Below are positions 57,016-64,000 of a stretch of DNA of 64,000 nucleotides, in pieces; within the stretch, counting starts at the first letter, position 1, and every line of letters begins with the position of its first letter. The notes beneath the pieces are model-generated. The model searched no databases. It saw only the letters and a list, made by a program, of their open reading frames with translations, and had not been told where the DNA came from. Source of the DNA: Cryptosporangium phraense (GTDB lineage: Bacteria; Actinomycetota; Actinomycetes; Mycobacteriales; Cryptosporangiaceae); the NCBI RefSeq assembly GCF_006912135.1, contig NZ_VIRS01000007.1, forward strand, positions 1 to 64,000. The letters are read 5' to 3'. A program made the translations under genes and the position numbers.

Positions 57016-58622
57016 GGAGTCCCTCCTCGGGCGGTGCGGCCGGGGATCAGGTCGACGCCGACCACGCGGTCGTGCGCGAAGCAGACCCGGTAGACGTCGC
57101 GGACCGGCGGGAACAGCTCGGCGCTGGTGCCGTAGTAGCGGCACTCGGCGCCGGGCGGGCGGGGCGGCTCGGCGACGGCCGGGCGTTCGGTCGCCTGCAG
57201 CCACGGGAGGAGCGCCTCGGCGTCGGCCCGGGACTGGCCGGGGTGCAGGCGGGCGGCGTCGGCCGGGCGCAGGACCGAGCCGGTGACCTCGATCGCGTAC
57301 CCGCCGACGACCACGCCGACCAGGACGGCCCCGGCCAGCACCGGGACGACGACCGTGAGTACGAGGTCGCGCCGGGTCCGGCGCCGGGCCGCGGCCCGCC
57401 GGCCGGCCGAGTCCGACCGCGGCCGCTCGGGCCCGGCCGCGACCGCGCCCCCGGCCGCCCGCGGCACGGTCGCGGTCACCGTGAACGTTCCGCCGCCGAC
57501 GCCGGCCGTCAGCGTCCCCCCGACCAGCCGGACCCGCTCGGCGAGCCCCACCAGCCCCGACCCCTCCCCACCCGGACCACCCGTCCGGCCGGGCGCCGGA
57601 TCCGGCCGCTCCGCGCCCGACCGGCCCGCCGGCGGCGCCTCCGGGGTCAGCGGGTTCGTGACGGTCACGGTCACCGCGTCCGGCGTCGCGGTCAGCCGGA
57701 CCGTCACCGGCGCACCCGGCGCGTGCCGGGCCGCATTCGTCAGGGCCTCCTGCACCACCCGGTACAGCGCCCGGTCGGCCAGCGGCGGCAGGCCCGGCTC
57801 GCCGGCGGCGCCCCCGTCCGAGAACGCGATCGTCAGGCCGGCCCCCCGTACCCGGTCGATCAGCGTCGCGAGCGTCTCGTCGACCGGGGCCAGCGGCGCC
57901 GGGTCCGACGCCCGGAGCACGCCGATCACCGCCCGCAACCGCTCGGTCGCGGCGGCCGCGCCGAGGCGCAGCCCGGCCGCGGCCTCGCGCTGCGCGGGCC
58001 CGAGCGAGGGGTCGAGCTCGAGCGCGCCCGCGCGCAGCGCGAGCAGGCTGAGCTCGTGGCCGAGCGCGTCGTGCATGTCCTCGGCGATCCGGGCCCGCTC
58101 CCGCAGCCGGGCCCGGTCGGCGACGAGCGCGTGCCCACGCTCGAGCTCCTCGGCCAGCGCCCACCCGCCCTCGACGAGTTCCCGCCGCTGGCGCAGGTAC
58201 CGCCCGGCCAGCCAGGGCACCACCCCGCACAGCACGATCTCGGTCAGCACGTAGTACGCGGTCCAGCGGTCGGTGCCGCGCAGCACGGCCAGCCCGAACG
58301 CGAGCCCGGCGCCCCCGCCGGCCAGCCCGGCGTACGTCCAGAGGGCCGGGCGGGGACGCAGCGCCGAGCGTCCGGCCAGGAACGACAGGACCGCGAACGG
58401 CGCGGCCAGCCAGGGATCGACGGCCACCAGGCCGGCCGCCAGGACCAGCGACGCGAGCGGAGCCACCCGGCGCACGCCGGTCGCGACCGCGAGCACCAGC
58501 GCCGCGACCAGCAGACCGCGGACGTACGGGCCCTCGTCGATCCGCGCGCCGTTCAGCGGCAGCAGCGCCGAGAGCAGCAGCCAGAGCAGCACGTCGCCGC
58601 CCCACCGCCGCACGCTCGCCAC
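57012..58622 (-). CDS. Sensor histidine kinase with extra C-terminal membrane/extracytoplasmic domain
   Basis: 536 residues from GTG 58622; an ATG at 58709 would add 29 residues without membrane or domain features. The N-terminal half has about five membrane helices. The phosphoacceptor helix reads ARIAEDMHDALGHELSLLAL with His184, and HATPase_c includes VVQEALTNAARHA and GSGLVGLAERVRLVGG. Unusually, after the ATPase (about residue 405) there is a basic stretch, a further membrane helix (LVLTVVVPVLAGAVLVGVVV) and about 85 residues with two cysteines (ECRYYG and YRVCFAHD). That places a second sensing domain outside the cell. Confidence 0.88.
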   Translation of the reverse strand: MASVRRWGGDVLLWLLLSALLPLNGARIDEGPYVRGLLVAALVLAVATGVRRVAPLASLVLAAGLVAVDPWLAAPFAVLSFLAGRSALRPRPALWTYAGLAGGGAGLAFGLAVLRGTDRWTAYYVLTEIVLCGVVPWLAGRYLRQRRELVEGGWALAEELERGHALVADRARLRERARIAEDMHDALGHELSLLALRAGALELDPSLGPAQREAAAGLRLGAAAATERLRAVIGVLRASDPAPLAPVDETLATLIDRVRGAGLTIAFSDGGAAGEPGLPPLADRALYRVVQEALTNAARHAPGAPVTVRLTATPDAVTVTVTNPLTPEAPPAGRSGAERPDPAPGRTGGPGGEGSGLVGLAERVRLVGGTLTAGVGGGTFTVTATVPRAAGGAVAAGPERPRSDSAGRRAAARRRTRRDLVLTVVVPVLAGAVLVGVVVGGYAIEVTGSVLRPADAARLHPGQSRADAEALLPWLQATERPAVAEPPRPPGAECRYYGTSAELFPPVRDVYRVCFAHDRVVGVDLIPGRTARGGTP

Positions 58623-58717
58623 CCGCGCGACGGTACCGGCGCCCGGCGGCCCGGCGGTACTGCCGAAAGTCAGGTCCCCCCGCCACCGCGAGCGGGACGC
58701 CTGATCCAATACCGGAC

Positions 58718-59455
58718 ATGCGGTATGCGGCGATCGGCGACAGTTTCACCGAGGGAGTCGGCGACGTCCGGCCCGACGGCACGCTCCGGGGCTGGGCCGA
58801 CCGGGTCGCCGAGGGCCTGGCCGCGGCCGCGCCCCCGGTCGAGTACGCGAACCTGGCGATCCGCGGGCGCCTGCTGCGCCCGATCGTGACCGGGCAGCTC
58901 GACGCGGCCCTGGCGCTCGACCCGCTCCCCGACCTGATGACGCTCAACGGCGGCGGCAACGACATGCTCCGCCCGGGCATCCACCTCGACGACCTGATGA
59001 CACTGACCGAGGGCGCGGTGCGCCGCTGCCGGGACGCCGGGGTCCGGCTGGTGCTGCTGTCCGGCGCCGACCCGACCGCGCGGCTGCCGCTGGGCCGGCT
59101 CGTGCGCCGCCGGGGCGCGGTCCTGACCGCGCGCACCCGGGCGCTGGCCGCGAAATACGACCTGACGTTCGTGAGCGCGTTCGAGGACGAGGAGATCCGG
59201 CACGAGCGGTACTGGTCGCCGGACCGGCTGCACCTGGCCCCGGCCGGGCACGCCCGGGTGGCCGGCCTGGTGCTGCACGCGCTCGGCTACGGCGACGTCC
59301 CGGAGCCCGCGCCCCCGGCGCCGCCGGCCGCGCGCCACACCGTGCGGTACTACCGGGAGCACGTCCTGCCCTGGGTGAACCGGCGCCTGCACGGCCGCTC
59401 GTCCGGCGACGACCGGGACCCGAAGCACCCGGTCTGGTATCCGGTCACGGGTTGA
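58718..59455 (+). CDS. SGNH/GDSL-family hydrolase
   Basis: 245 residues. Block I is AAIGDSFTEGVGDV with the nucleophile Ser9, block III LNGGGNDMLRPG, and block V DRLHLAPAGHARVA with Asp and His. These are esterases or acyltransferases of lipid or cell-wall substrates. There is no signal peptide, so it is cytoplasmic. The C-terminal 40 residues are basic with many Trp/Tyr (YYREHVLPWVNRRLHG). It diverges from the histidine-kinase operon and overlaps the convergent flavin oxidoreductase by 11 bp. Confidence 0.9.
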   Translation: MRYAAIGDSFTEGVGDVRPDGTLRGWADRVAEGLAAAAPPVEYANLAIRGRLLRPIVTGQLDAALALDPLPDLMTLNGGGNDMLRPGIHLDDLMTLTEGAVRRCRDAGVRLVLLSGADPTARLPLGRLVRRRGAVLTARTRALAAKYDLTFVSAFEDEEIRHERYWSPDRLHLAPAGHARVAGLVLHALGYGDVPEPAPPAPPAARHTVRYYREHVLPWVNRRLHGRSSGDDRDPKHPVWYPVTG

Positions 59456-60602
59456 GGACGCAGTGGCTGCGGTCGGAGTAGATCGTCGGCATGCAGCGGT
59501 TGCGGTGGTCGCACCGGCTGCGCACGCCCGGGTCGGCCCGGATCCGGTCGACCAGGTCGGGGTCGGCCAGCAGCGCCCGGCCCATCGCGACGAACGCGAA
59601 CCCCTCGGACAGCGCGAGGTCCATCGTCGCCCGGTTCGTGACGCCGCCGAGCAGCACCATCGGGAGCCCGATCGCGGCCCGCACCCGGCGGGCGTCGGGG
59701 AGCAGGTAGGCGTCGGTGTACGGGTACTCGCGCAGGAACCGCTTTCCGGCCAGGCGCAGCCCGGTGCGCAGCGGCTGGGGCATGGCGGCCGCGAACTCCC
59801 GGACCGGGGCGTCGCCGGTGAACAGGTACATCGGGTTGAGCAGCGAGCTCCCGGCGGTCATCTCGAGCGCGTCGACGGTGCCGTCCTCCTCGAGCAGGCG
59901 CGCGACGGCGACCGACTCGTCGAGGGCGAACCCGCGCCGGACGCCGTCGTCGAGGTTGAGCTTGGCCAGCACCGCGATCCGGTCGCCGGCGGCCTCGCGG
60001 ACCGCGCGCATGATCGCCCGCGGGAACCGGGCCCGGTTCTCCAGCGGGCCGCCGTACTCGTCGCGGCGACGGTTGAGCCGCGGGCTGAGGAACGCGCTGG
60101 CCAGGTAGTGGTGGCCGAGGTGGATCTCGACCGCGTCGAACCCGGCCCCGATCGCCATCCGGACCGCGTCGGCGTGCTGGCCGACGATCCGCTCGAGGTC
60201 GGCGCGCGTCGCCGTGCGGGCCGGCACGGTCACCGGCGTGGCGAACCGGCTGGGGGTGAGCGCGACCGCTCCCGCGCCGCGGGAGAGCCCGACCGGGCCC
60301 GCGTGCCCGATCTGCGCCGAGACCGCCGCGCCGTGCGCGTGCACCGCGTCGGTGAGCCGGCGCAGGCCGGGCAGGGCCTCGGCCCGCCAGACGATCTGGT
60401 GCCGGTCGGTGCGGCCCTCCGGCGCGACCGCGCAGTAGGCGACGGTCGTCAGTCCGACGCCGCCGGCCGCGAACCGTTCGTGGAACGCGATCAGCTCGTC
60501 GGTGACCAGCCCGTTGCGTGACCGGTTCTCGTACGTGGCCGACTTGATCACCCGGTTGCGCAGCCGGACCGGCCCGAGCGCGGCCTCCTCGAAGACGTTC
60601 AC
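59445..60602 (-). CDS. NADH:flavin oxidoreductase, old yellow enzyme family
   Basis: 385 residues from GTG 60602, overlapping the SDR stop (GTGA). OYE/2,4-dienoyl-CoA-reductase-type features are LGPVRLRNRVIKSATYENRS at the N-terminus, VSAQIGHAGPVG, the substrate-side VEIHLGHHYLASAFLSPRLN and the FMN-binding GFAFVAMGRALLADPDL. The C-terminus keeps three cysteines (RSRCDHRNRCMP and SHCVLNP) in a cluster-like spacing, but the protein ends before the second domain of 2,4-dienoyl-CoA reductase. It is co-transcribed with the SDR, so a reduction in steroid or unsaturated acyl degradation is likely. Confidence 0.9.
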   Translation of the reverse strand: MNVFEEAALGPVRLRNRVIKSATYENRSRNGLVTDELIAFHERFAAGGVGLTTVAYCAVAPEGRTDRHQIVWRAEALPGLRRLTDAVHAHGAAVSAQIGHAGPVGLSRGAGAVALTPSRFATPVTVPARTATRADLERIVGQHADAVRMAIGAGFDAVEIHLGHHYLASAFLSPRLNRRRDEYGGPLENRARFPRAIMRAVREAAGDRIAVLAKLNLDDGVRRGFALDESVAVARLLEEDGTVDALEMTAGSSLLNPMYLFTGDAPVREFAAAMPQPLRTGLRLAGKRFLREYPYTDAYLLPDARRVRAAIGLPMVLLGGVTNRATMDLALSEGFAFVAMGRALLADPDLVDRIRADPGVRSRCDHRNRCMPTIYSDRSHCVLNP

Positions 60603-61507
60603 CGGGCACCGTAGGGCGGTTCGGGGTCCCCGGCCCGGGCCAGCAGGTCGCGCAGTGCCGGGCCGACCGCGGCCGCGTCCCAGCGGTCGTCGCGGTCGGC
60701 GGCCGGGCCGTGCCGCCAGCCGTCCTCGACGCAGATCCGGCTGCCCTCGACCTCGATCACCCGCCCGGTCACGTCGGCCGCGCCGGGGGACGCGAGCCAG
60801 GCGACGACCGGCGACACGTTCGCCGGGTGCATCCGGTCGAACCCCTGGTCCGGGGCGGTCATCGTGGCCGCGAACACGGCCTCGGTCATCCGGGTCCGGG
60901 CCGACGGCGCGAGCGCGTTCACCGTCACCCCGTACGGCTTCAGCTCGGCCGCGGCGACCAGCGTCAGACCGGCGATGCCGGCCTTGGCCGCCGAGTACGT
61001 CGCCTGCCCGACGCTGCCCTGCAGCCCGGCGCCGGACGACGTGTTGATCACCCGCGCGGCCCGCGGCCGCCCGGCCTTCGCCTCCGCCCGCCAGTACGCC
61101 CCCGCGTGCCTCAGCATCGCGAAGTGCCCCTTCAGGTGGACGCGGATCACCGCGTCCCACTCCTCTTCGGACGTGTTGACGAGCATCCGGTCGCGGACGA
61201 AGCCAGCGTTGTTGACGAGCACGTCGAGCCCACCGAACGTGGCGATCGCCTGCTTCACGAGGCCCTCGGCGGCGGCGAAATCGGCCACGTCGGCGTTGTT
61301 GGTGACGGCTTCGCCCCCGGCCGCGCGGATCTGCGCGACCACCTCGTCGGCGGGCCCGGCCGAGGAACCCTCCCCGGCGCCGGACGTCCCGAGGTCGTTG
61401 ACGATCACGGTGGCGCCCTGGCGGGCCAGCTCGAGCGCGTGCTCCCGGCCCAGGCCCCGGCCCGCCCCGGTGACGATCGCGATCCGTCCGTCCAAGAGGC
61501 CGCTCAT
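60599..61507 (-). CDS. SDR family oxidoreductase (hydroxyacyl-CoA dehydrogenase-like)
   Basis: 302 residues. Motifs are IVTGAGRGLGREHALELAR, VLVNNAGFVRD, Ser in VINTSSGAGLQG and YSAAKAGIAG. The length and VNDLG segment match the peroxisomal HSD17B4-type group and mycobacterial Rv3548c, a KstR2-regulon SDR of about 304 residues located beside echA20. It diverges from an echA20-like gene here in the same way, which supports a role in steroid C/D-ring degradation. TAGCGT (61520-61515) ends 7 nt before the ATG. Confidence 0.88.
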   Translation of the reverse strand: MSGLLDGRIAIVTGAGRGLGREHALELARQGATVIVNDLGTSGAGEGSSAGPADEVVAQIRAAGGEAVTNNADVADFAAAEGLVKQAIATFGGLDVLVNNAGFVRDRMLVNTSEEEWDAVIRVHLKGHFAMLRHAGAYWRAEAKAGRPRAARVINTSSGAGLQGSVGQATYSAAKAGIAGLTLVAAAELKPYGVTVNALAPSARTRMTEAVFAATMTAPDQGFDRMHPANVSPVVAWLASPGAADVTGRVIEVEGSRICVEDGWRHGPAADRDDRWDAAAVGPALRDLLARAGDPEPPYGAR

Positions 61508-61514
61508 GTGAGCT

Positions 61515-61520
61515 ACGCTA
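61515..61520 (-). promoter_or_regulatory. -10-like TAGCGT, leaderless start at 61507
   Basis: On the minus strand TAGCGT ends 7 nt before the ATG at 61507 and abuts the operator candidate at 61520. Confidence 0.5.
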
Positions 61521-61537
61521 CCAAGCAATCGCTAGGT
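61520..61537. promoter_or_regulatory. TetR (KstR2-type) operator candidate
   Basis: ACCAAGC (61520-61526) and GCTAGGT (61531-61537) pair at six of seven positions around AATC. The left half contains CAAG as in the published KstR2 motif (AnCAAGnnCTTGnT), but the spacing differs. The site lies between the divergent SDR and echA20-like starts and overlaps the -10 of the SDR. Confidence 0.5.
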
Positions 61538-61549
61538 TAGGAACGCCGG

Positions 61550-62299
61550 ATGCCACTGGGGACAGCGCTGGGCGACGACGGGATCGCGGTCGTCACGATG
61601 GACTATCCGCCGGTCAACGCGCTACCGGTGGCGGCCTGGTTCGCGCTGGCCGACGCGCTGTCCGGCGTCGGGCCGGACGTCCGGGTGGTCGTGCTGCGCG
61701 CCGAGGGGCGCGGGTTCAACGCCGGGGTCGACATCAAGGAGATGCAGCGCACCGAGGGCTTCTCGGCGCTGCTCGGCGCGAACAAGGGCTGCTTCGCCGC
61801 GTTCAAGGCCGTGTACGAGTGCCCGGTGCCGGTGGTGGCGGCCGTGCACGGGTTCTGCCTCGGCGGCGGCGTCGGGCTGGTCGGGAACTGCGACGCGGTG
61901 GTGGCCGCCGACGACGCGTACTTCGGCGTCCCCGAGGTCGACCGGGGCGCGCTCGGCGCGGCCACCCACCTGGCCCGGCTGGTACCCCAGCACCTGATGC
62001 GGACGCTGTACTTCACCGGCCGGACGATCCCGGCGTCGGCGCTGGTCCAGTTCGGATCGGTCGTCGAGACCGTGCCGCGCGACCGGCTCGACGAGGCCGC
62101 GCTGGGCCTGGCCCGGGAGATCGCGGCCAAGGACCCGCGGGTGATCCGGGCCGCGAAGGAGGCGCTCAACGGCATCGACCCGGTCGACGTCAACCGCAGC
62201 TACCGGTTCGAGCAGGGCTTCACGTTCGAGCTCAACCTGGCCGGGGTCGCCGACGAGCGCCGGGACGCGTTCGTCGGCGACGGGAAGGCTCCCCGATGA
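61550..62299 (+). CDS. Enoyl-CoA hydratase/isomerase family protein, EchA20-like
   Basis: 249 residues. Crotonase features are GFNAGVDIKEMQRTEGF near residue 60 (oxyanion loop), VHGFCLGGGVGLVGNCD near 105, and the acidic FGVPEVDRGALG near 128. MDYPPVNALP at the N-terminus and the short C-terminus resemble EchA20 of the steroid C/D-ring pathway, a ring-opening hydrolase. It overlaps the next gene by 4 bp (ATGA), as expected for an operon with ipdC. The steroid role is inferred from this neighbourhood. Confidence 0.85.
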   Translation: MPLGTALGDDGIAVVTMDYPPVNALPVAAWFALADALSGVGPDVRVVVLRAEGRGFNAGVDIKEMQRTEGFSALLGANKGCFAAFKAVYECPVPVVAAVHGFCLGGGVGLVGNCDAVVAADDAYFGVPEVDRGALGAATHLARLVPQHLMRTLYFTGRTIPASALVQFGSVVETVPRDRLDEAALGLAREIAAKDPRVIRAAKEALNGIDPVDVNRSYRFEQGFTFELNLAGVADERRDAFVGDGKAPR

Positions 62300-63348
62300 A
62301 CCTGCGCACGCCGCTGACCGAGCTCACCGGCGTCGAGCACCCGATCGTGCAGACCGGGATGGGCTGGGTGGCCGGGCCCCGGCTGGTGGCGGCGACCGCC
62401 CGGGCCGGCGCGCTGGGCATCCTGGCCTCGGCCACGATGACGCTCGACCAGCTCGAGAAGGCCATCGTCGAGGTGCGGGAGCGCACCGACCGCCCGTTCG
62501 GCGTCAACCTGCGGGCCGACGCCGGCGACGCCGGGGCCCGCGTCGACCTGCTGATCCGGCACGGCGTGAAGGTCGCGTCGTTCGCGCTGGCTCCCCGGCC
62601 CGAGCAGATCGCCCGGCTCAAGGAGCACGGCGTCGTCGTCATGCCGTCGATCGGCGCGGCCAGGCATGCCCGCAAGGTGGCCGGCTGGGGCGCGGACCTG
62701 GTGATGGTGCAGGGCGGCGAGGGCGGCGGCCACACCGGCCCGGTCCCGACGACGCTGCTGCTCCCGTCGGTCCTCGACGCGGTCGACATCCCGGTCGTCG
62801 CGGCCGGCGGCTTCTTCGACGGCCGCGGCCTGGCCGCCGCCCTCGCCTACGGCGCGGCCGGCATCGGCATGGGGACGCGCTTCCTGCTGACCCGCGACAG
62901 CGCGGTGCCCGACGCCGTGAAGCAGGTGTACCTGGGGTCCGGCCTGGACGGCACGGTCGTCACGACGAAGGCCGACGGGATGCCCCACCGGCTGTTGCGC
63001 ACCCGGTACGTCGAGGGTCTGGAGCACGAGAACGCGCTGGTCCGGGCGCTCCGATCCGCGCGGCGGGCGGCCGCCTACCGACGGATGAGCGGCGCCACCT
63101 GGCGCGAGGTCCTCCGCGACGGCCGGGCGATGAAACGCGCCGGCGACCGCTCCTGGAGCCAGCTGCTGCTCGCCGCCAACACCCCGATGCTGCTGCGGGC
63201 GGGCCTGGTGGAGGGCGACCCGAACGCCGGGATGCTCGCCTCCGGCCAGGTCGTCGGCCTCCTCGACGACCTGCCCACCTGCGAGGAACTCGTCGCCCGG
63301 ATCGTCGCCGACGCGACCGCCCGGCTCAGAGCCGTTCGAGGATCGTGA
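62296..63348 (+). CDS. Nitronate-monooxygenase-fold FMN protein, IpdC-like
   Basis: 350 residues. Family motifs are HPIVQTGMGWVAGPRLVAAT at the N-terminus, the catalytic-region VMVQGGEGGGHTGPVPTT near residue 135, and the FMN-phosphate loop PVVAAGGFFDGRGLAAAL. The length and position next to an echA20-like gene match IpdC (Rv3553) of the KstR2 regulon, which reduces a steroid-ring-derived CoA ester. In mycobacteria ipdA and ipdB lie between echA20 and ipdC; here the two genes overlap directly and ipdAB are absent. The 3' end overlaps the convergent thiolase by 23 bp. Confidence 0.85.
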   Translation: MNLRTPLTELTGVEHPIVQTGMGWVAGPRLVAATARAGALGILASATMTLDQLEKAIVEVRERTDRPFGVNLRADAGDAGARVDLLIRHGVKVASFALAPRPEQIARLKEHGVVVMPSIGAARHARKVAGWGADLVMVQGGEGGGHTGPVPTTLLLPSVLDAVDIPVVAAGGFFDGRGLAAALAYGAAGIGMGTRFLLTRDSAVPDAVKQVYLGSGLDGTVVTTKADGMPHRLLRTRYVEGLEHENALVRALRSARRAAAYRRMSGATWREVLRDGRAMKRAGDRSWSQLLLAANTPMLLRAGLVEGDPNAGMLASGQVVGLLDDLPTCEELVARIVADATARLRAVRGS

Positions 63349-64000
63349 CGTTGGCCTGGCCGCCGCCCTCGCACATCACCTGCAGGCCGTAGCGGCCACC
63401 CCGGCGCTCCAGTTCGTTCAGCAGCGTCGTCATCAGCCGCGTCCCGGTCGCGCCGATCGGGTGGCCCAGGGCGATCGCCCCGCCGTTCACGTTCACCCTG
63501 GCCAGGTCCGCGCCGACCTCGGCCGCCCAGGCCAGCACCACCGACGCGAACGCCTCGTTGACCTCGAACAGGTCGATGTCGTCGATCGACAGCCCCGTGC
63601 GCGCCAGCGCCCGGCGCGTCGCCGGGATCGGGCCGGTGAGCATCCACACCGGATCGTCGGCCAGCACCGACAGGTGGTGCACCCGGGCCCGCGGGGCCAG
63701 CCCGTGGACGCGGACCGCGTCCTCGGACGCGACCAGCAGCGCGCTGGCCGCGTCGCTGATCTGGGACGCCAGGGCCGCGGTCAGCCGCCCGTCCGGACGC
63801 AGCGGCTTCAGCCCGGCCATCGACGCCGGCGACGTGCCCCGGCGCGGCCCCTCGTCGACCGCGAAATCCCCGACCGGCTCGATCTCGGCCGCGAACCGCC
63901 CGGAGTCGATCGCGTCGAGGGCCTTGACGTGCGAGCCGAGCGCGAACGACTCCATCCGCTCGCGGGAGATCCCCCACTTCTCGGCGATCATCTCGGCCGC
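63326..64000 (-). CDS. Thiolase (acetyl-CoA acyltransferase), FadA6-like, 5' end outside the window
   Basis: 224 C-terminal residues are visible; the start lies beyond position 64000. Thiolase signatures are FEVNEAFASVVLAW, NGGAIALGHPIGATGTRLMT with the catalytic His, and CEGGGQANVTI with the second Cys. IPATRRALARTGLSIDDIDL is a standard thiolase segment. Beside echA20- and ipdC-like genes, FadA6 (the thiolase of the steroid C/D-ring pathway) is the best guess. It is convergent with ipdC, as in mycobacteria, where fadA6 is also on the opposite strand. Confidence 0.88.
   Translation of the reverse strand, partial: AAEMIAEKWGISRERMESFALGSHVKALDAIDSGRFAAEIEPVGDFAVDEGPRRGTSPASMAGLKPLRPDGRLTAALASQISDAASALLVASEDAVRVHGLAPRARVHHLSVLADDPVWMLTGPIPATRRALARTGLSIDDIDLFEVNEAFASVVLAWAAEVGADLARVNVNGGAIALGHPIGATGTRLMTTLLNELERRGGRYGLQVMCEGGGQANVTILERL

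Noticed and set aside
1-64000. CRISPR arrays, rRNA, tRNA genes or riboswitches
   Set aside because: No regularly spaced identical repeats with unique spacers, no rRNA-like tracts and no cloverleaf-compatible sequence were noticed by eye. A covariance-model scan would be needed to exclude small RNAs.

Overview
This 64 kb window has very high GC and third-position G/C bias, short intergenic gaps, start codons that are often GTG, many start/stop-overlapping operons (ATGA, GTGA), and families typical of Actinomycetota: SigE-type ECF sigma factors, LCP cell-wall ligase, CopD/CtaG fusion, KstR2-type steroid genes and many TetR/GntR regulators. It suggests a large-genome soil actinomycete. I cannot name the genus from sequence alone. 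I see no rRNA, tRNA, CRISPR array or replication origin.

Layout. 1-670: GC-rich low-complexity DNA without a convincing gene. 0.67-12.1 kb: TetR plus membrane protein, an XRE-cupin regulator facing a fused FAD reductase/methyltransferase, a second methyltransferase, a MacB-type ABC exporter facing a NarL-type two-component system, and a CynX-type MFS transporter facing its FadR-type regulator. 12.2-14.7 kb: tyrosine recombinase, then a ribbon-helix-helix (RHH) protein and a DUF4097 protein, with a phased operator array between them. 15.4-22.6 kb: a four-gene catabolic operon (bicupin dioxygenase, alpha/beta hydrolase, acyl-CoA dehydrogenase, APH-like kinase) bracketed by two paralogous sigma/anti-sigma-like modules. 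22.6-28.7 kb: isochorismatase-like protein, RHH/PIN-like toxin-antitoxin pair, EamA transporter, LCP protein, SDR, TetR. 28.8-33.9 kb: DHA2 efflux pump, alpha/beta hydrolase, CopD/CtaG copper/cytochrome-oxidase assembly protein full of low-complexity insertions. 33.9-35.16 kb: a striking degenerate octanucleotide repeat array. 35.2-40.9 kb: LuxR/AAA giant regulator, ECF sigma with SnoaL-like tail, hydrolase, DUF2087 regulator. 41.0-49.8 kb: acyl-CoA/amide catabolic cluster (HMG-CoA lyase, GntR, class III CoA-transferase, HyuA, HyuB, N-carbamoylsarcosine-amidase-like hydrolase, P450). 49.8-51.3 kb: two frameshifted genes, an Imm51 immunity gene and a 170-bp hairpin MITE that supplies the Imm51 stop codon. 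51.3-59.5 kb: RecQ helicase, glycosyltransferase/TetR, ABC transporter facing a second two-component system, SGNH hydrolase. 59.4-64.0 kb: steroid/acyl-CoA degradation genes resembling the KstR2 regulon (flavin oxidoreductase, SDR, EchA20-like, IpdC-like, FadA6-like thiolase cut by the window edge).

Regulatory theme. At many starts a -10-like hexamer (TAGCGT, TACCGT, TAGGAT and similar) lies 6-7 nt before the initiation codon, which points to leaderless transcripts. Several regulators have visible palindromes at their own or divergent promoters. The most unusual structures are the octanucleotide array, the 11-bp-phased GTGCCA operator, the two sigma modules around one operon, the MITE, and a pair of related hairpin elements at 25.0 and 40.9 kb.
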